A stretch of 64,000 nt of DNA. It comes from Nocardioides agri (GTDB lineage Bacteria > Actinomycetota > Actinomycetes > Propionibacteriales > Nocardioidaceae). Below, in pieces: positions 24,386-33,425 of this stretch. The DNA lies in the NCBI RefSeq assembly GCF_013778305.1, contig NZ_JACEIC010000002.1, positions 3,373,669-3,437,668 on the forward strand, read 5' to 3'. A model generated the notes under the pieces. That model was given only the letters and a program-made list of their open reading frames with translations, ran no database searches and was not told the origin of the DNA. Made by a program: the position numbers and the translations under genes. Position 1 is the first letter of the stretch. Every line of letters begins with the position of its first letter.

Positions 24386-25114
24386 ATGAACACCACCCCG
24401 CGCGAGGACGGTCGCGCCGACGACGAGCTCCGCCCGATCACGATCACCCGCAACTGGCTCGACCACGCGGCCGGGTCGGTGCTCGTCGAGTTCGGCCGGA
24501 CGAGGGTGCTCTGCGCGGCGTCCGCGTCGGAGGGCGTGCCGCGGTGGCGCAAGGGCTCCGGCCTGGGCTGGGTCACGGCCGAGTACGCGATGCTCCCGGC
24601 GTCGACCAACACCCGCTCCGACCGCGAGTCGGTCAAGGGCCGCATCGGCGGCCGCACCCACGAGATCAGCCGGCTGATCGGCCGCTCGCTGCGTGCGGTG
24701 ATCGACTACCGGGCGCTCGGCGAGAACACCATCCAGCTCGACTGCGACGTGCTGCAGGCCGACGGCGGCACCCGCACCGCGGCGATCACGGGTGCCTACG
24801 TCGCGCTCGCGGACGCGGTGGCCCACCTGCGGTCGACCGGCGCGCTGACCGGCGAGCCGCTCACCGGGTCCGTCGCGGCGGTCAGCGTCGGGATCATCGA
24901 CGGCGCGCCGCGCCTCGACCTGCCCTACGTCGAGGACGTGCGCGCCGAGACCGACATGAACATCGTGATGACCGGCGACGGCAAGTTCGTCGAGGTGCAG
25001 GGCACCGCCGAGGGTGCGGCGTTCGACCGGGCCGAGCTCGACGCGCTGCTGGCGCTGGGCGAGAAGGGCTGCGCCGACCTGACCCGGATCCAGAGGGAGG
25101 CGCTGGGCTCGTGA
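24386..25114 (+). CDS. rph: ribonuclease PH
   Basis: A 3'-5' phosphorolytic exoribonuclease for tRNA 3' maturation. The product has 242 residues: DELRPITITRNWLDHAAGSVLVEFGRTRVLCAAS, GSGLGWVTAEYAMLPAST, GRTHEISRLIGRSLRAV, TIQLDCDVLQADGGTRTAAITGAYVAL and DMNIVMTGDGKFVEVQGTAEG are all canonical. The stop overlaps rdgB (GTGA), the standard actinobacterial order. Confidence 0.97.
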   Translation: MNTTPREDGRADDELRPITITRNWLDHAAGSVLVEFGRTRVLCAASASEGVPRWRKGSGLGWVTAEYAMLPASTNTRSDRESVKGRIGGRTHEISRLIGRSLRAVIDYRALGENTIQLDCDVLQADGGTRTAAITGAYVALADAVAHLRSTGALTGEPLTGSVAAVSVGIIDGAPRLDLPYVEDVRAETDMNIVMTGDGKFVEVQGTAEGAAFDRAELDALLALGEKGCADLTRIQREALGS

Positions 25115-25713
25115 CGCGCGTCTTCCTCGCCTCGCGCAACCGCAAAAAGATCGAGGAGATGGAGCGGATCCTCCGCGAGCACCTCCCCGAGATCGAGGTC
25201 GTCGGCATCGACGACGTCGAGGGCTACGACGAGCCGGTCGAGGACCAGCCCACCTTCGAGGGCAACGCCCTGCTGAAGGCGCGCGCCGGGCTGCTGGCCA
25301 CGGGGCTGCCCTCGCTCGCCGACGACAGCGGGATCTGCGTCGACGCGCTCAACGGCATGCCCGGCGTGCTCTCGGCGCGCTGGTCGGGCCCGCCCAAGAG
25401 CGACGAGCGCAACAACGAGCTGCTGCTCGCCCAGCTCGCCGACGTACCGGACGAGCGACGGACCGCCCACTTCCACTGCGCCGTGGCCTTCTGCCACCCC
25501 GGTGGTGAGGAGTTCGCCAGCGGCGTGATGCCGGGCCGGGTGCTCCGGGCACCTCGCGGGGACGGCGGCTTCGGCTACGACCCGCTCTTCGAGGCCGACG
25601 ACCGGCCCGGGCTCAGCACCGCGGAGCTGCCGCGCGAGGACAAGGACGCGATCTCGCACCGCGGCTGGGCGCTGCGGCGGATCGCCCCGATCGTCGCCCG
25701 GATCCTGGGATGA
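25111..25713 (+). CDS. rdgB: XTP/dITP diphosphatase (RdgB/HAM1)
   Basis: Removes non-canonical purine triphosphates. The product has 200 residues: VFLASRNRKKIEEM (SxNxxK motif), PTFEGNALLKARA, SLADDSGICVDALNGMPGVLSARW and GDGGFGYDPLFE, then SHRGWALRR. GTG 25111 overlaps the rph stop, and its own stop overlaps the next acyltransferase gene. Confidence 0.97.
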   Translation: MTRVFLASRNRKKIEEMERILREHLPEIEVVGIDDVEGYDEPVEDQPTFEGNALLKARAGLLATGLPSLADDSGICVDALNGMPGVLSARWSGPPKSDERNNELLLAQLADVPDERRTAHFHCAVAFCHPGGEEFASGVMPGRVLRAPRGDGGFGYDPLFEADDRPGLSTAELPREDKDAISHRGWALRRIAPIVARILG

Positions 25714-26297
25714 CGCGGCACTTCCTCGTCCGGAGGAACCTCGCCCGGCTGCTGCTGAGGCTGTCGCGGTGGCGGACCGTCGGCTCGGTGCCGCGCAAGG
25801 GCATCCTCGTCGGCGCCCCGCACACGTCCAACTGGGACTGGGTGCTCACGATGCTGCTGGCGTGGGACAACAACGTGCAGATCCGGCTGCTGGTCAAGGA
25901 CTCGCTCTTCAAGGGTCCGCTCGCACCGATCCTGCGCGCGTCCGGCGCCGTCGAGCTCGACCGGGACAACCCCGGCGAGACCATCCGGCGCCTGCTCGCC
26001 GAGGCCGAGACCGACGAGACCTTCCTCCTCGGCATCGCGGCCGAGGGCACCCGCAGCAGCGGGGACTACTGGAAGTCCGGCTTCTACCGGATCTCCCAGC
26101 AGACCGGGCTGCCGATCACACTGGCCTTCCTGGACGCGCCGTCGCGCACGGTCGGCTGGGGGCCCACGTTCGCGCTCTCCGGCGACGTGGTCGCCGACAT
26201 GGACCGGATCCGGGAGTTCTACGCCGACAAGGTCGGCATCAAGCCGGAAGGGACGACCGTGCCGCGGCTGCGCGAGGAGGACGGTCAGGCCCGCTGA
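25710..26297 (+). CDS. 1-acyl-sn-glycerol-3-phosphate acyltransferase family protein
   Basis: A 195-residue PlsC-like acyltransferase. The catalytic HX4D motif appears as PHTSNWDW (His-Thr-Ser-Asn-Trp-Asp) and the substrate motif as AAEGTRSS. It is shorter than typical PlsC and lacks an obvious N-terminal membrane helix. It starts in the rdgB stop and ends 13 bases inside the convergent symporter gene. A role in phospholipid or glycolipid acylation is inferred. Confidence 0.85.
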   Translation: MTRHFLVRRNLARLLLRLSRWRTVGSVPRKGILVGAPHTSNWDWVLTMLLAWDNNVQIRLLVKDSLFKGPLAPILRASGAVELDRDNPGETIRRLLAEAETDETFLLGIAAEGTRSSGDYWKSGFYRISQQTGLPITLAFLDAPSRTVGWGPTFALSGDVVADMDRIREFYADKVGIKPEGTTVPRLREEDGQAR

Positions 26298-27154
26298 GGC
26301 GTCCTGACCAGCCGCGTGGTGAGCAGCAGTCCCCACAGCGTCGCGAACGCGAACATGAACAGCGAGTACACGCCGGCCGGCACCGAGATCGCGATGTCGT
26401 CCAGCACCTCGACCGCGACGTAGATCGCGAGCGTGGCGTTGTGGACGCCGATCTCCATCGACGACGCGATCGCCTGCTTCTCGTCCACGCCGGCGACGCG
26501 CGGGACGACGTACCCGACCACGAGGGAGATCGCGCAGAAGAGACCGGCCACCAGCCCGACGTCCAGCAGGTACTCGCGCATGTTCTCGCGCTGGTCGATG
26601 AGGATCGCCGTCACCAGCACGGCCAGGACCACGGCGGAGCCGATCCGCACCGGTCGGTCCATCCGCTCGCCGAACTTCGGCGACCGCGCCCGCACGAGCA
26701 TCCCGATCAGGACCGGCACCAGGACGATCGCGAACACCTGGAGCACCTCGCTGAACGGCAGGGTGACGGTCTCGCCCAGGTCGTAGTGGTCGATGGCGAA
26801 GTTGGTGATCAGCGGCAGCGTGACGACCGAGATCACCGAGTTGACCGCGGTCAGGCTGACGTTGAGCGCAACGTCGCCCCGGAAGAGGTGGCTGAAGAGG
26901 TTGGCGCTGGTGCCGCCGGGCGAAGCGGCGAGCAACATCATCCCGACCGCCAGGAGCGGGTCGAGGTCGAGCAGCTTGACGAGGCCGAAGCAGACCAGCG
27001 GCAGCAGGACCAGCTGGCAGGCCAGCGCCACCCCCACCGCCCTCGGCGCCTTGGCCACCCGACGGAAGTCGTCGGGGGTCAGGGAGAGTCCGAGACCGAA
27101 CATGATCAGCCCGAGCGCGATAGGGAGGGCGACGGTGGTGAGCGCGGAGTCCAT
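26285..27154 (-). CDS. bile acid:sodium symporter family transporter
   Basis: A 289-residue protein with about nine to ten membrane segments. Typical family stretches are LGLIMFGLGLSLTPDDFRRV, LLAASPGGTSANLFSHLFRGDVALNVSLTAVNSV (the crossing motif near the sodium sites) and SSMEIGVHNATLAI. Bacterial members often move organic acids or pantoate-like compounds rather than bile salts. Its 3' end overlaps the convergent acyltransferase by 13 bases. Confidence 0.88.
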   Translation of the reverse strand: MDSALTTVALPIALGLIMFGLGLSLTPDDFRRVAKAPRAVGVALACQLVLLPLVCFGLVKLLDLDPLLAVGMMLLAASPGGTSANLFSHLFRGDVALNVSLTAVNSVISVVTLPLITNFAIDHYDLGETVTLPFSEVLQVFAIVLVPVLIGMLVRARSPKFGERMDRPVRIGSAVVLAVLVTAILIDQRENMREYLLDVGLVAGLFCAISLVVGYVVPRVAGVDEKQAIASSMEIGVHNATLAIYVAVEVLDDIAISVPAGVYSLFMFAFATLWGLLLTTRLVRTPQRA

Positions 27155-27211
27155 GCGCGGACTGTAGTGACGACGGTCACTCGGGGAGTGCGAATCGCTG
27201 ACGAGGTCGTG

Positions 27212-27293
27212 TGCCGAAGGGGGGACTTGAACCCCCACGCCCGAAGGCACAGGTACCTAAAACCTGCGTGTCTGCCAATTCCACCACTCCGGC
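27212..27293 (-). tRNA. tRNA-Leu (UAG)
   Basis: Read leftward, acceptor GCCGGAG pairs with CTTCGGC. The anticodon stem CAGGT/ACCTG holds loop TTTAGGT with anticodon TAG (reads CUA). A long variable arm and the T-loop GTTCAAGTC are present. 3' CCA is not encoded. Confidence 0.93.
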
Positions 27294-27322
27294 TGAGCGG
27301 CGTCAGTCTCGCACGGCGCGGC

Positions 27323-27823
27323 TCAGGCGCCGTTGCCCGGCTGCTCGTCGGCGAGGTTGAGCTTGAGGTCCTTGCGGAGCTTGGCGACGTGGCCGGTGGC
27401 CTTCACGTTGTACTGCGCGAGGAAGACCTTGCCGTCCTCGTCGACGACCACGGTGGAGCGGATGACGCCCTCCACGGTCTTGCCGTAGAGCTTCTTCTCG
27501 CCGAACGCGCCGTAGTCGGCGAGCACCGCCTTGTCGGGGTCGGAGAGCAGCGTGATCGTCAGCCCGTCGCGCTCGCGGAACTTCGCCAGCTTCTCCGGCT
27601 TGTCGGGGGAGATGCCGACCACCTCGTAGCCCTGCGCCTGCAGGGAGTCGAGGGAGTCGGTGAAGTCGCACGCCTGCTTGGTGCAGCCCGGGGTCATCGC
27701 GGCCGGGTAGAAGTAGACGATCACCTTGCGGCCCAGGAAGTCGCTCAGCGCGACGTCCTCGCCGGTGTCGGAGGTGAGGGTGAACTCGGGAGCGGTGTCG
27801 CCGGGGGAGAGACGCTCGGTCAC
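27323..27823 (-). CDS. bcp: thioredoxin-dependent thiol peroxidase (Bcp/PrxQ)
   Basis: A 166-residue peroxiredoxin: GDTAPEFTLTSDTGEDVALSDFLGRKVIVYFYPAAMTPGCTKQACDF. It has peroxidatic Cys47 and resolving Cys52, five residues apart as in Bcp. It reduces hydrogen peroxide and organic peroxides in the cytoplasm. GTG 27823 is the start. A Nur-like box 16 bases upstream also serves the divergent cbiM operon. DUF3618 and GroES genes, which often flank bcp in actinobacteria, here lie beyond the transporter operon. Confidence 0.96.
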   Translation of the reverse strand: MTERLSPGDTAPEFTLTSDTGEDVALSDFLGRKVIVYFYPAAMTPGCTKQACDFTDSLDSLQAQGYEVVGISPDKPEKLAKFRERDGLTITLLSDPDKAVLADYGAFGEKKLYGKTVEGVIRSTVVVDEDGKVFLAQYNVKATGHVAKLRKDLKLNLADEQPGNGA

Positions 27824-27838
27824 GGGGTGAACTCCTTG

Positions 27839-27855
27839 TTGCGAGTGACTTGCAA
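27839..27855. promoter_or_regulatory. Nur-like (Fur family) box between bcp and cbiM
   Basis: TTGCGA (27839-27844), a 5-base spacer, then TTGCAA (27850-27855) closely matches the published streptomycete nickel regulator Nur consensus tTGCaa-N5-ttGCAA. It is 16 bases upstream of bcp and 57 upstream of cbiM, a predicted Co/Ni transporter. Regulation by a Fur-family metal sensor encoded elsewhere is inferred. Confidence 0.55.
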
Positions 27856-27911
27856 TAACGTAGGCTGCGCACGAAGACGGTCTCAACCTATCCGCTAGAG
27901 CAGGAGCGCCC

Positions 27912-28604
27912 ATGCACGTCCCCGACGGCTTCCTCGACGCTCCGACCTCGGCCGTCACCGGCGTGGTCGCGGTCGCCGCGGTCGGCGTGGCGCTGGTCAA
28001 GGCCCGCACCGAGCTCGACGACAAGACGGCGCCGATGGCCGGCCTCGTCGCCGCCTTCATCTTCGCCGTGCAGATGCTCAACTTCCCGGTCGGCGCCGGC
28101 ACCAGCGGCCACCTCATGGGCGGCGCGCTCGCCGCCGTGCTGGTCGGACCGTGGACCGGCATCCTCTGCGTCAGCGTCGTGCTCCTCGTCCAGTCGCTGC
28201 TCTTCGCCGACGGCGGCATCACCGCCCTCGGCACCAACATCGTGCTGATGGCGGTCTCGACCGTCGTCGTGGGCTGGCTGGTCTTCAGGCTGCTCCAGGT
28301 CCTCCTGCCCAAGCGGATGTCGCTCGTGCCGGTCGAGGCGGGCATCGCGGCGTTCGTCTCGGTGCCGGTCGCGGCGCTGGTGTTCGTGCTGCTCTACGCG
28401 GTCGGCGGCACCGCCGACATCCCGCTCGACACGCTGATGACGGCGATGTTCGGCGTGCACACACTGATCGGCATCGGCGAGGGCGTCATCACCGGCCTGG
28501 CCGTCGGCGCGATCGTCGCGGTCCGTCCCGACCTCGTGCGCGGCGCTCGTCCGCTGCTCGCGCGGCGCGAGCTGGTCATCAAGAAGGCGGAGGTCGCCGC
28601 ATGA
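27912..28604 (+). CDS. cbiM: ECF transporter substrate-capture protein CbiM
   Basis: A 230-residue membrane protein with the invariant metal-binding N-terminus MHVPDGFLD (Met1-His2). About six or seven membrane helices include QMLNFPVGAGTSGHLMGG, another CbiM/NikM signature. It captures Co2+ or Ni2+ for the CbiNQO module. RBS AGGAG precedes the ATG. A Nur-like site upstream favours nickel or a metal-responsive regulator, but Co and Ni types cannot be separated by sequence alone. Confidence 0.94.
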   Translation: MHVPDGFLDAPTSAVTGVVAVAAVGVALVKARTELDDKTAPMAGLVAAFIFAVQMLNFPVGAGTSGHLMGGALAAVLVGPWTGILCVSVVLLVQSLLFADGGITALGTNIVLMAVSTVVVGWLVFRLLQVLLPKRMSLVPVEAGIAAFVSVPVAALVFVLLYAVGGTADIPLDTLMTAMFGVHTLIGIGEGVITGLAVGAIVAVRPDLVRGARPLLARRELVIKKAEVAA

Positions 28605-28873
28605 AGCGGGTCTCGACGGCCTGGGTCGTGCTCGGCATCGCGGCGGTGGCGCTCGTCCTCGCGGGCGTCGTGAGCCGCTTCGCCGACAGCGACCCCGACG
28701 GCCTGACCAAGGTCGCCGAGGACCAGGGCTTCGCCCACACCGAGCAGTCCCGCGACGGCCTGCTCGGCGACTACGGCAGCGTGACGGGCGTCGTCGGCGT
28801 CCTCGTCGTCCTGGGACTCGCCGGCGGCGTCACGTACGCCCTGCGGCGCCGGCACCAGCGCGAGCAGTCCTGA
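28601..28873 (+). CDS. cbiN: CbiN-like PDGLE domain protein
   Basis: A 90-residue protein with two membrane helices (STAWVVLGIAAVALVLAGVVSRF; SVTGVVGVLVVLGLAGGVTYAL) flanking an external loop containing DPDGLTKVAEDQGF, the PDGLE-type motif. It is an accessory subunit needed by CbiM for metal uptake. It overlaps the cbiM stop (ATGA) and is 1 base from cbiQ. Confidence 0.9.
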   Translation: MKRVSTAWVVLGIAAVALVLAGVVSRFADSDPDGLTKVAEDQGFAHTEQSRDGLLGDYGSVTGVVGVLVVLGLAGGVTYALRRRHQREQS

Positions 28874-28874
28874 G

Positions 28875-29539
28875 GTGGGCGCCGGGCACGGCCACAAGCT
28901 GCACTTCCACGGCCACTCCGCTCTCCACCGCGCCCCGGCGCACCTGAAGGTCCTGGCCCTGCTGGGCTTCATGGTCGTCGTCGTGGCGACGCCGCGGGAC
29001 GCCTACCTCGCCTTCGCGGCGTACGCCGTGCTGCTCGCCGTCGTCATCGGCGCCAGCCGGGTGCCGCCGGCGTACCTGCTGAAGCGGACCGTCGTCGAGC
29101 TCCCGTTCGTGGTGTTCGCGGTCCTGCTGCCGTTCGTGGCGACCGGCCCGCAGACGGAGGTGCTCGGCGTCAGCGTCAGCCAGCACGGCCTCGAGGCCGG
29201 CGTCGCGCTGCTGATCAAGGGCACCCTCGGCGTCCTCGCCAGCCTCACGCTCGCCGCCACCACCGAGCCGCAGGACCTGCTGCTCGGCCTCGAGCGGCTG
29301 CGGGTGCCCCAGCAGCTCGTCCAGATCATGGCCTTCATGGTCCGCTACCTCGACGTCGTCACCGGCGAGATGCAGCGGATGAAGGTCGCCCGCGAGTCCC
29401 GGGGCTTCTCGGCCCGCAACCCCCGGCACTGGCCGGTCCTCGCCCGCTCCGCGGGTGCCCTCTTCATCCGGTCCTACGAGCGCGGCGAGCGGGTGCACCT
29501 CGCGATGCTGTCGCGCGGCTACACCGGGAGGATGCCCCG

Positions 29540-29543
<4 letters not shown>
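28875..29543 (+). CDS. cbiQ: ECF transporter transmembrane protein CbiQ
   Basis: A 222-residue T-component. The cytoplasmic ARESRGFSARNPRHW segment contains the first conserved Ala-Arg-Gly-type coupling motif, and the second is MLSRGYTGRMP. Membrane segments lie between residues 24 and 135. The N-terminus is unusually His-rich (HGHKLHFHGHSALHR), possibly a metal-buffering tail. The GTG start is 1 base after cbiN, and the stop overlaps cbiO. Confidence 0.92.
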
Positions 29544-30292
<749 letters not shown>

Positions 30293-30347
30293 CCGGGGTA
30301 CCGCCGCGTTGGTAACCTCAACCGTCCGTCGAGAACGAGGAGAACCC

Positions 30348-30602
30348 GTGGGCCAGGACCAGTCGCTGTCCGCTCTGGAGCGTGAGATCGAGGAGACCAG
30401 GGAGAACCTGGCCGCGACGATCGACCAGCTCCTCTACCGGGTGCACCCCAAGACCATCGCCAGCCGCGAGGTGAGCAGCATCAAGGCGCACTTCGTCGAC
30501 TCGCGCACCGGTCAGCCGCGCACCGACAACATCCTCAAGACCGCGGGTGTCGTCGTCGGCGTCGTGGCGCTGTTCGTCGTCGTCCGCCGGGTCGTCCGCT
30601 GA
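30348..30602 (+). CDS. DUF3618 domain protein
   Basis: An 84-residue protein: SALEREIEETRENLAATIDQLLYRVHPKTIASREV is the DUF3618 amphipathic helix, followed by one C-terminal membrane helix (AGVVVGVVALFVVVRRVVR). RBS GAGGAG lies upstream of the GTG. In actinobacteria this family is regularly found near bcp and a GroES-like gene, as here. It may be a stress-related membrane anchor; its function is unknown. Confidence 0.85.
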   Translation: MGQDQSLSALEREIEETRENLAATIDQLLYRVHPKTIASREVSSIKAHFVDSRTGQPRTDNILKTAGVVVGVVALFVVVRRVVR

Positions 30603-30605
30603 ACC

Positions 30606-30941
30606 GTGGCTGATCTCGTGTCCAGCAAGACCCCCATCAAGATGCTCCACGACCGGATCCTGGTCGAGGTCGACCGGGACGCCGGGGAGCGGCGCTCCTC
30701 GGGCGGCATCGTGATCCCGGCGACCGCGGCGATGGGCGCCCGCAGGCTCTCCTGGTCGCGCGTGGTCGCCGTCGGCCCGCACGCCCGGGCCGTCGAGGTC
30801 GGCGACCGGGTGCTCTTCGACGCCGAGGACAAGGCCGAGGTCGAGGTCCACGGCGAGCTCTACGTCGTGATGCGCGAGCGCGACGTCCACGCCGTCGCCG
30901 CCGAGCGGATCGGCGACGAGGCGACCGGCCTCTACCTCTGA
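30606..30941 (+). CDS. GroES-like co-chaperonin (stand-alone)
   Basis: A 111-residue Cpn10-fold protein. IKMLHDRILVEVDRDAGERRSSGGIVIPATA includes the mobile loop with the SGGIVIP contact for GroEL. It continues WSRVVAVGPHARAVEVGDRVLFDAEDKAEVEVHGELYVVMRERDV. It is not adjacent to groEL and is more divergent than a typical main GroES, with a C-terminal tail RIGDEATGLYL. The GTG start is 4 bases after the DUF3618 stop. It may adapt chaperonin to a special client or act alone. Confidence 0.85.
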   Translation: MADLVSSKTPIKMLHDRILVEVDRDAGERRSSGGIVIPATAAMGARRLSWSRVVAVGPHARAVEVGDRVLFDAEDKAEVEVHGELYVVMRERDVHAVAAERIGDEATGLYL

Positions 30942-31023
30942 CGGCTCGTCCCGGCCACGGGGGCCTCGCCCTGCTCCCGCGCGCCTGCCGCTCCCGGTGG
31001 CGCCGGACTCCTCAGGCTCTGCT

Positions 31024-31059
31024 GTCACTTCTCAGGCGTTGCAACGGCCGAGAAGTGAC
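31024..31059. terminator. hairpin 1 of a tandem pair
   Basis: GTCACTTCTC (31024-31033) pairs with GAGAAGTGAC (31050-31059), and the inner CGTTG/CAACG segment also pairs, making a nearly continuous stem. It lies between the convergent GroES-like gene and the secreted protein gene. It probably acts as a two-way terminator without a U-tract. Confidence 0.6.
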
Positions 31060-31086
31060 GGAATCACCGGTGCACCGGTGATTCCG
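31059..31086. terminator. 28-bp perfect palindrome, hairpin 2
   Basis: The half-site CGGAATCACCGGTG (31059-31072) is followed directly by its exact complement (31073-31086) with no loop. It abuts the previous hairpin, sharing one base. A perfect 28-base palindrome is unusual; it may be a second terminator or a protein-binding site. Confidence 0.5.
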
Positions 31087-31112
31087 ACGGCGCCGGCGAC
31101 GCGGCCCGAACC

Positions 31113-32387
31113 TCAGCGGACCTTGACGACCAGCGGCTTGCTCGCGGTGCCGTCGACGACGACGCGGAACTGGTAGCTGCCCTTCTTGGTCAGCCGCGGG
31201 AAGGTCACCCTCGCGGACCCGTCGGCGAGGATCGTCGCCTGCGAGGTCGAGACCCAGGTGCCCTTCTTCAGCCGCTGCAGCACGACGGTGTCGGCGTCGG
31301 TGTCGCTGACCGCGACCCAGTCCGCCTTCGGCGCCGCGCCACGCTTGACCGTGGCGGTCGCGGTGCGGAAGCCGGCGACCCGCGCCTCGCGGGCTGCGGC
31401 TGGAGCAGCGGCCGCCGCCGGAGCAGCAGCCGGGGCGGGCGCCGCCGGGGCCGCCACGTCAGCGGGAGCCGGCGCGGAGGTGCCGCACGCGACCCTGCCC
31501 TGCCAGTGGTAGTTGGTGCCGCCGACCTGCACCCAGACGACGTCGTACGCCGTGAGGCCGGCCGGCCACTGCGGGTGGGCGGCGAAGGCGAAGGTCGTGC
31601 GGCCGTTCCACGTGCCGGTGTTGTTGTGGAAGTTGAGGGTGAACGAGCCGGTGGCCGTCTCGAACCGGACGTTGACGTCGTTGGCCTGGCCGTCCGGGAT
31701 GTTCGCCGGGTAGTCGACGGTCAGCGCGCTGCAGGTCGGGTCGGCGTAGGTCCAGTCCCAGGTCCACGGGACCACCGGCGCGATGGGCGTCGGGTCCGAG
31801 GTGACGGGGCCGTCCCCCGGCGCCGGCGTCGGCTCGGGGGTCGGCTCGGGGGTCGGCTCGGGCGTCGGCTCGGGGGTCGGCTCGGGCTCCGGGGCCGGGC
31901 CGGTCTCGATGGCGCACGGGCCGACGTGGAAGACCTTGGACTTCAGGTCGTTGCCCTGGGAGCCGCCGTTCGCGGTCTCGACCTTCACGTGGTAGCCCTG
32001 CACCGCGTTGGCCGCCAGGGCGTCGAACGCGAGCGTGTAGACCTGCGTGGCGTCGAGGTCGGTGCCGCCGCCGGCGGCGTCCTGGCCGATGAAGACGTGG
32101 GTGGAGCCGGTCACCGTGATGCCGACGCCGGCGTCGCCGCCCTGGCCCTGGAAGGTGACGTCGGAGTAGAGGTCGGCGCGCTGGTCGAAGCCGTACCACT
32201 GGATCTCGAACGTGCACGCGAGCTTCGGGTCGTTGCTCTGGTCCTCGGGACCGCCGACCTCGCTGAGCTTGATCGTGCCGTTGTTGCCGCCGGGGTTGCC
32301 GTTGCCGGCGATGGCCGGCGTCGCGCCGATCACGAGCGCCGCCGGCAGCAGCGCTGCGACGGTGAGGGTGCGGGCGAGGTTGTGCAT
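31113..32387 (-). CDS. secreted protein with Pro-Glu-Pro-Thr linker
   Basis: A 424-residue exported protein. The signal peptide is LARTLTVAALLPAALVIGATPAIAG. Domain 1 (about 27-155) is strand-rich with two cysteines. A linker of repeated PEPT units follows (about 161-185), then domain 2 (WTWDWTYADPTCSALTVDYPANIPDGQANDVNVRFET ... GRVACGTS), an Ala-Pro linker, and a C-terminal Ig-like domain (RTATATVKRGAAP...GSYQFRVVVDGTASKPLVVKVR). There is no LPXTG motif or membrane anchor. It probably acts at the cell surface or is released; its function is unknown. Confidence 0.8.
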   Translation of the reverse strand: MHNLARTLTVAALLPAALVIGATPAIAGNGNPGGNNGTIKLSEVGGPEDQSNDPKLACTFEIQWYGFDQRADLYSDVTFQGQGGDAGVGITVTGSTHVFIGQDAAGGGTDLDATQVYTLAFDALAANAVQGYHVKVETANGGSQGNDLKSKVFHVGPCAIETGPAPEPEPTPEPTPEPTPEPTPEPTPAPGDGPVTSDPTPIAPVVPWTWDWTYADPTCSALTVDYPANIPDGQANDVNVRFETATGSFTLNFHNNTGTWNGRTTFAFAAHPQWPAGLTAYDVVWVQVGGTNYHWQGRVACGTSAPAPADVAAPAAPAPAAAPAAAAAPAAAREARVAGFRTATATVKRGAAPKADWVAVSDTDADTVVLQRLKKGTWVSTSQATILADGSARVTFPRLTKKGSYQFRVVVDGTASKPLVVKVR

Positions 32388-32525
32388 CGGTGGAGCTCCC
32401 AAGACTGGTGAACGGTTCTGGACAACCGTCACACGCGCGCAGAGGGCGGTCGATGCTTGTGGGGGAAACTTGGACCGGGCGTGTCCGAATGTTGTACGAG
32501 CCGTGGAAAAAGTCCTCCGGCACGC

Positions 32526-33380
32526 TCAGAGCGGTGCCTGGAAGGGCTCGGTGCCCTTCACGAGCCGCAGCCCGCGCAGACCGGAGTGCTGCTGGGCGTA
32601 GCCGAGCTCGTGGGCGAGGTCGCCGATGTTGTTGGACGCCGGCAGCGGGGCCAGGCCGAGGGTGGAGAGCACGCCGATCGCCGTGCCGTCCGCGCTCAGG
32701 AACGCGGAGCCGGAGTCACCCGGCACGCCGGGGGTGACGGTGTAGAGCGGGTGCGACCAGCCGCCGTCGGCCGCGTCGTCGCCGAGGCTGATGCCGGTGT
32801 GCGGCGAGAGGGCGGTGATGCCGAAGCGGAGGCTGGAGTTGCCGTAGGTCCAGACGCGATCGCCGGCGGCGGTGCCGTCGGTGTCGATGCCGGTCGGGCC
32901 ACCCCAGAAGGGCACCGACGGGTTCACCTTCGCGACGTCCCGGGTGCGGACCCGCACGAGCGCGAGGTCGTTGTAGGCGCAGGCGAGGGGGTCGGTCTCA
33001 CCGAGTCGCTGCATGGTGAGCCAGGAGGAGTAGGCGAGCCGGCCGGTCGCGATCCTCGTGCCCTCGTCGGTCGGGTTGCCGCCCTCGTTGAAGGTCACCG
33101 GCGTGCCGAGCGGCAGCGACGCCGCCCGGCAGCCGTCGGTGTCGGTCGCCTCGCCGGTGCCGGCGCAGTGGGCGGCGTACCCGACGTAGACCCGGCCGGC
33201 GCGGTCGCGGAAGACGACGTTCGCCGTGCACTGCGCCCCGGCGGTGTAGATCTGGGTGCCCGGATGGATCGAGGCGGTCGCGGCCGCCGCCCACGGCGGC
33301 GCGGGCTTCGTCTCGGCGGGCGGGGCCAGCGCCAGCCCGACGACGAGGGCGGCCAAGGCGACGACGCGCGGTGTCCACAT
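32526..33380 (-). CDS. secreted trypsin-like serine peptidase
   Basis: A 284-residue protein with a signal peptide (VVALAALVVGLALAPPAE). The chymotrypsin-fold triad is His in VGYAAHCAG, Asp in AYNDLALVRV and Ser in GVPGDSGSAFLS. Cysteines around the His and Asp loops suggest disulfides, consistent with an exported enzyme. It lies 138 bases upstream of the secreted linker protein on the same strand, but with its own spacing. The substrate is unknown. Confidence 0.88.
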   Translation of the reverse strand: MWTPRVVALAALVVGLALAPPAETKPAPPWAAAATASIHPGTQIYTAGAQCTANVVFRDRAGRVYVGYAAHCAGTGEATDTDGCRAASLPLGTPVTFNEGGNPTDEGTRIATGRLAYSSWLTMQRLGETDPLACAYNDLALVRVRTRDVAKVNPSVPFWGGPTGIDTDGTAAGDRVWTYGNSSLRFGITALSPHTGISLGDDAADGGWSHPLYTVTPGVPGDSGSAFLSADGTAIGVLSTLGLAPLPASNNIGDLAHELGYAQQHSGLRGLRLVKGTEPFQAPL

Positions 33381-33425
33381 GCCGGGGCCAACGAGCGCCG
33401 CCCCGGAGCGGTTACGTCAGCGTGG

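Noticed and set aside
27824..27911. Cobalamin riboswitch upstream of cbiM
   Set aside because: The gap is only 88 bases, far too short for a B12 aptamer, and lacks a B12-box-like sequence. The Nur-like site is a better explanation.
31800..31900. Short tandem repeats GGGGTCGGCTC
   Set aside because: They are in frame within a secreted protein and encode the Pro-Glu-Pro-Thr linker; a regulatory or phase-variable tract is not needed to explain them.
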